From: Deltaproteobacteria bacterium
Lineage (GTDB): Bacteria; Desulfobacterota; DSM-4660; Desulfatiglandales; B25-G16
Length of the DNA stretch: 5,082 nucleotides
Assembly (NCBI GenBank): GCA_020348625.1
Contig: CP070752.1
Location: forward strand, 864,712-869,793
Reading direction: 5' to 3'
Part shown: one piece after another, positions 4,867-5,082 of the stretch
Layout: each line of letters opens with the position of its first letter
How positions within the stretch are numbered: position 1 is the first letter of the stretch
The notes under the pieces: generated by a model
The model's database searches: none
The model's input: only the letters and a program-made list of their open reading frames with translations
Told to the model about the DNA's origin: nothing
Translations under genes and position numbers: made by a program

Positions 4867-5082
4867 TCACTTTATAAACACAGGCTCTCCCCGAGGAAAG
4901 AACTCCTCGTACTTGAGAGCATCCATAATGGCCTCTACAGTTGTTTTATCAGGATCGAATGTTACATAAACGTATTGATTACTCACATCGCCCTTTACCT
5001 CGTATACACCGTCAATCTTTTCCAGGATAGCCCGTATCCTGCCTTCAGTCTCTTCTCAGGTGCATGCAGGAACGTATAACCT
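4867..5082 (-). CDS. HMA-domain protein, probable selenoprotein (in-frame TGA), 5' end beyond the window
   Basis: Read on the - strand from the window edge, this frame gives RLYVPACT, then TGA at 5056-5058, then EETEGRIRAILEKIDGVYEV and on through YVYVTFDPDKTTVEAIMDALK to a TGA stop at 4867-4869. Both sides of the internal TGA belong to one HMA (MerP/CopZ-like ferredoxin fold) domain: strand 1 LYVP, the metal loop, helix IRAILEKIDGV, strand YEVKGDV, strand YVYVTFD, helix TVEAIMDAL. The TGA falls at the first cysteine of the family motif GMTCxxC, and a hairpin fitting a bacterial SECIS element follows. I read it as selenocysteine (U), giving A-C-T-U-E-E-T; the second family cysteine is Thr. 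The visible 71 residues nearly complete a domain, so only a few N-terminal codons may be missing, unless the protein is longer. HMA domains bind or carry soft metals such as Cu or Hg; the ligand here is unknown. Alternatives are a nonsense mutation or a sequencing error. Confidence 0.75.
5023..5041 (-). promoter_or_regulatory. Candidate bacterial SECIS hairpin
   Basis: On the - strand CAGGATA, loop CGGGC, TATCCTG forms a perfect 7-bp stem. It begins 14 bases after the in-frame TGA (5056-5058), and its apical loop begins 21 bases after it. Bacterial SECIS elements lie inside the coding region just after the UGA. They have an apical loop roughly 16-37 bases downstream and a G among the first two loop bases. 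This hairpin satisfies both and would be the SelB binding site. Confidence 0.7.

Overview
The window looks like an ordinary chromosomal segment from an anaerobic, selenocysteine-using bacterium, most likely a member of the Desulfobacterota (former Deltaproteobacteria). This placement is inference. It rests on the combination of a CaiB/BaiF CoA-transferase, a succinyl-CoA synthetase pair, an FmdE-family protein and an apparent Sec-containing heavy-metal-associated (HMA) protein. Near-consensus sigma70-type promoters (TTGAC, 17-base spacer, TATA) are visible in front of two genes.

Layout: the left edge carries the last 68 residues of a class III (CaiB/BaiF) CoA-transferase. A 386-base gap follows, holding a possible 44-residue protein with a TTG start and a strong ribosome binding site. 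Next come sucC and sucD on the + strand, encoding complete beta and alpha subunits of an ADP-forming succinyl-CoA synthetase-type enzyme. The 367-base gap after sucD contains a 169-base near-perfectly centred palindrome and then a strong promoter for tatA, which encodes a twin-arginine translocation component. tatA converges on ssb (single-stranded DNA-binding protein, - strand) with only 15 bases between the stop codons. Upstream of ssb is a branched hairpin element. Further right, on the - strand, lies an FmdE-family protein with a C-terminal zinc ribbon and its own strong promoter. After a gene-poor stretch with a clear intrinsic terminator, the right edge holds the 3' part of a small - strand HMA gene.

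The most interesting feature is at the right edge. The HMA frame is interrupted by a TGA exactly where the family has the first metal-binding cysteine. A 7-bp perfect stem with a 5-base G-containing loop begins 14 bases downstream, which fits a bacterial SECIS element. I read this as a selenocysteine-containing HMA protein with a C-T-U-E-E-T site instead of the usual CxxC. It would be invisible to standard gene callers. The second point of interest is the 169-base palindrome between sucD and tatA, which also frames a 53-codon reading frame on the - strand.

Functionally, the CoA-transferase and the SucCD pair both handle CoA thioesters, but nothing in the sequence ties the remaining genes into one pathway. 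They look like independent transcription units.
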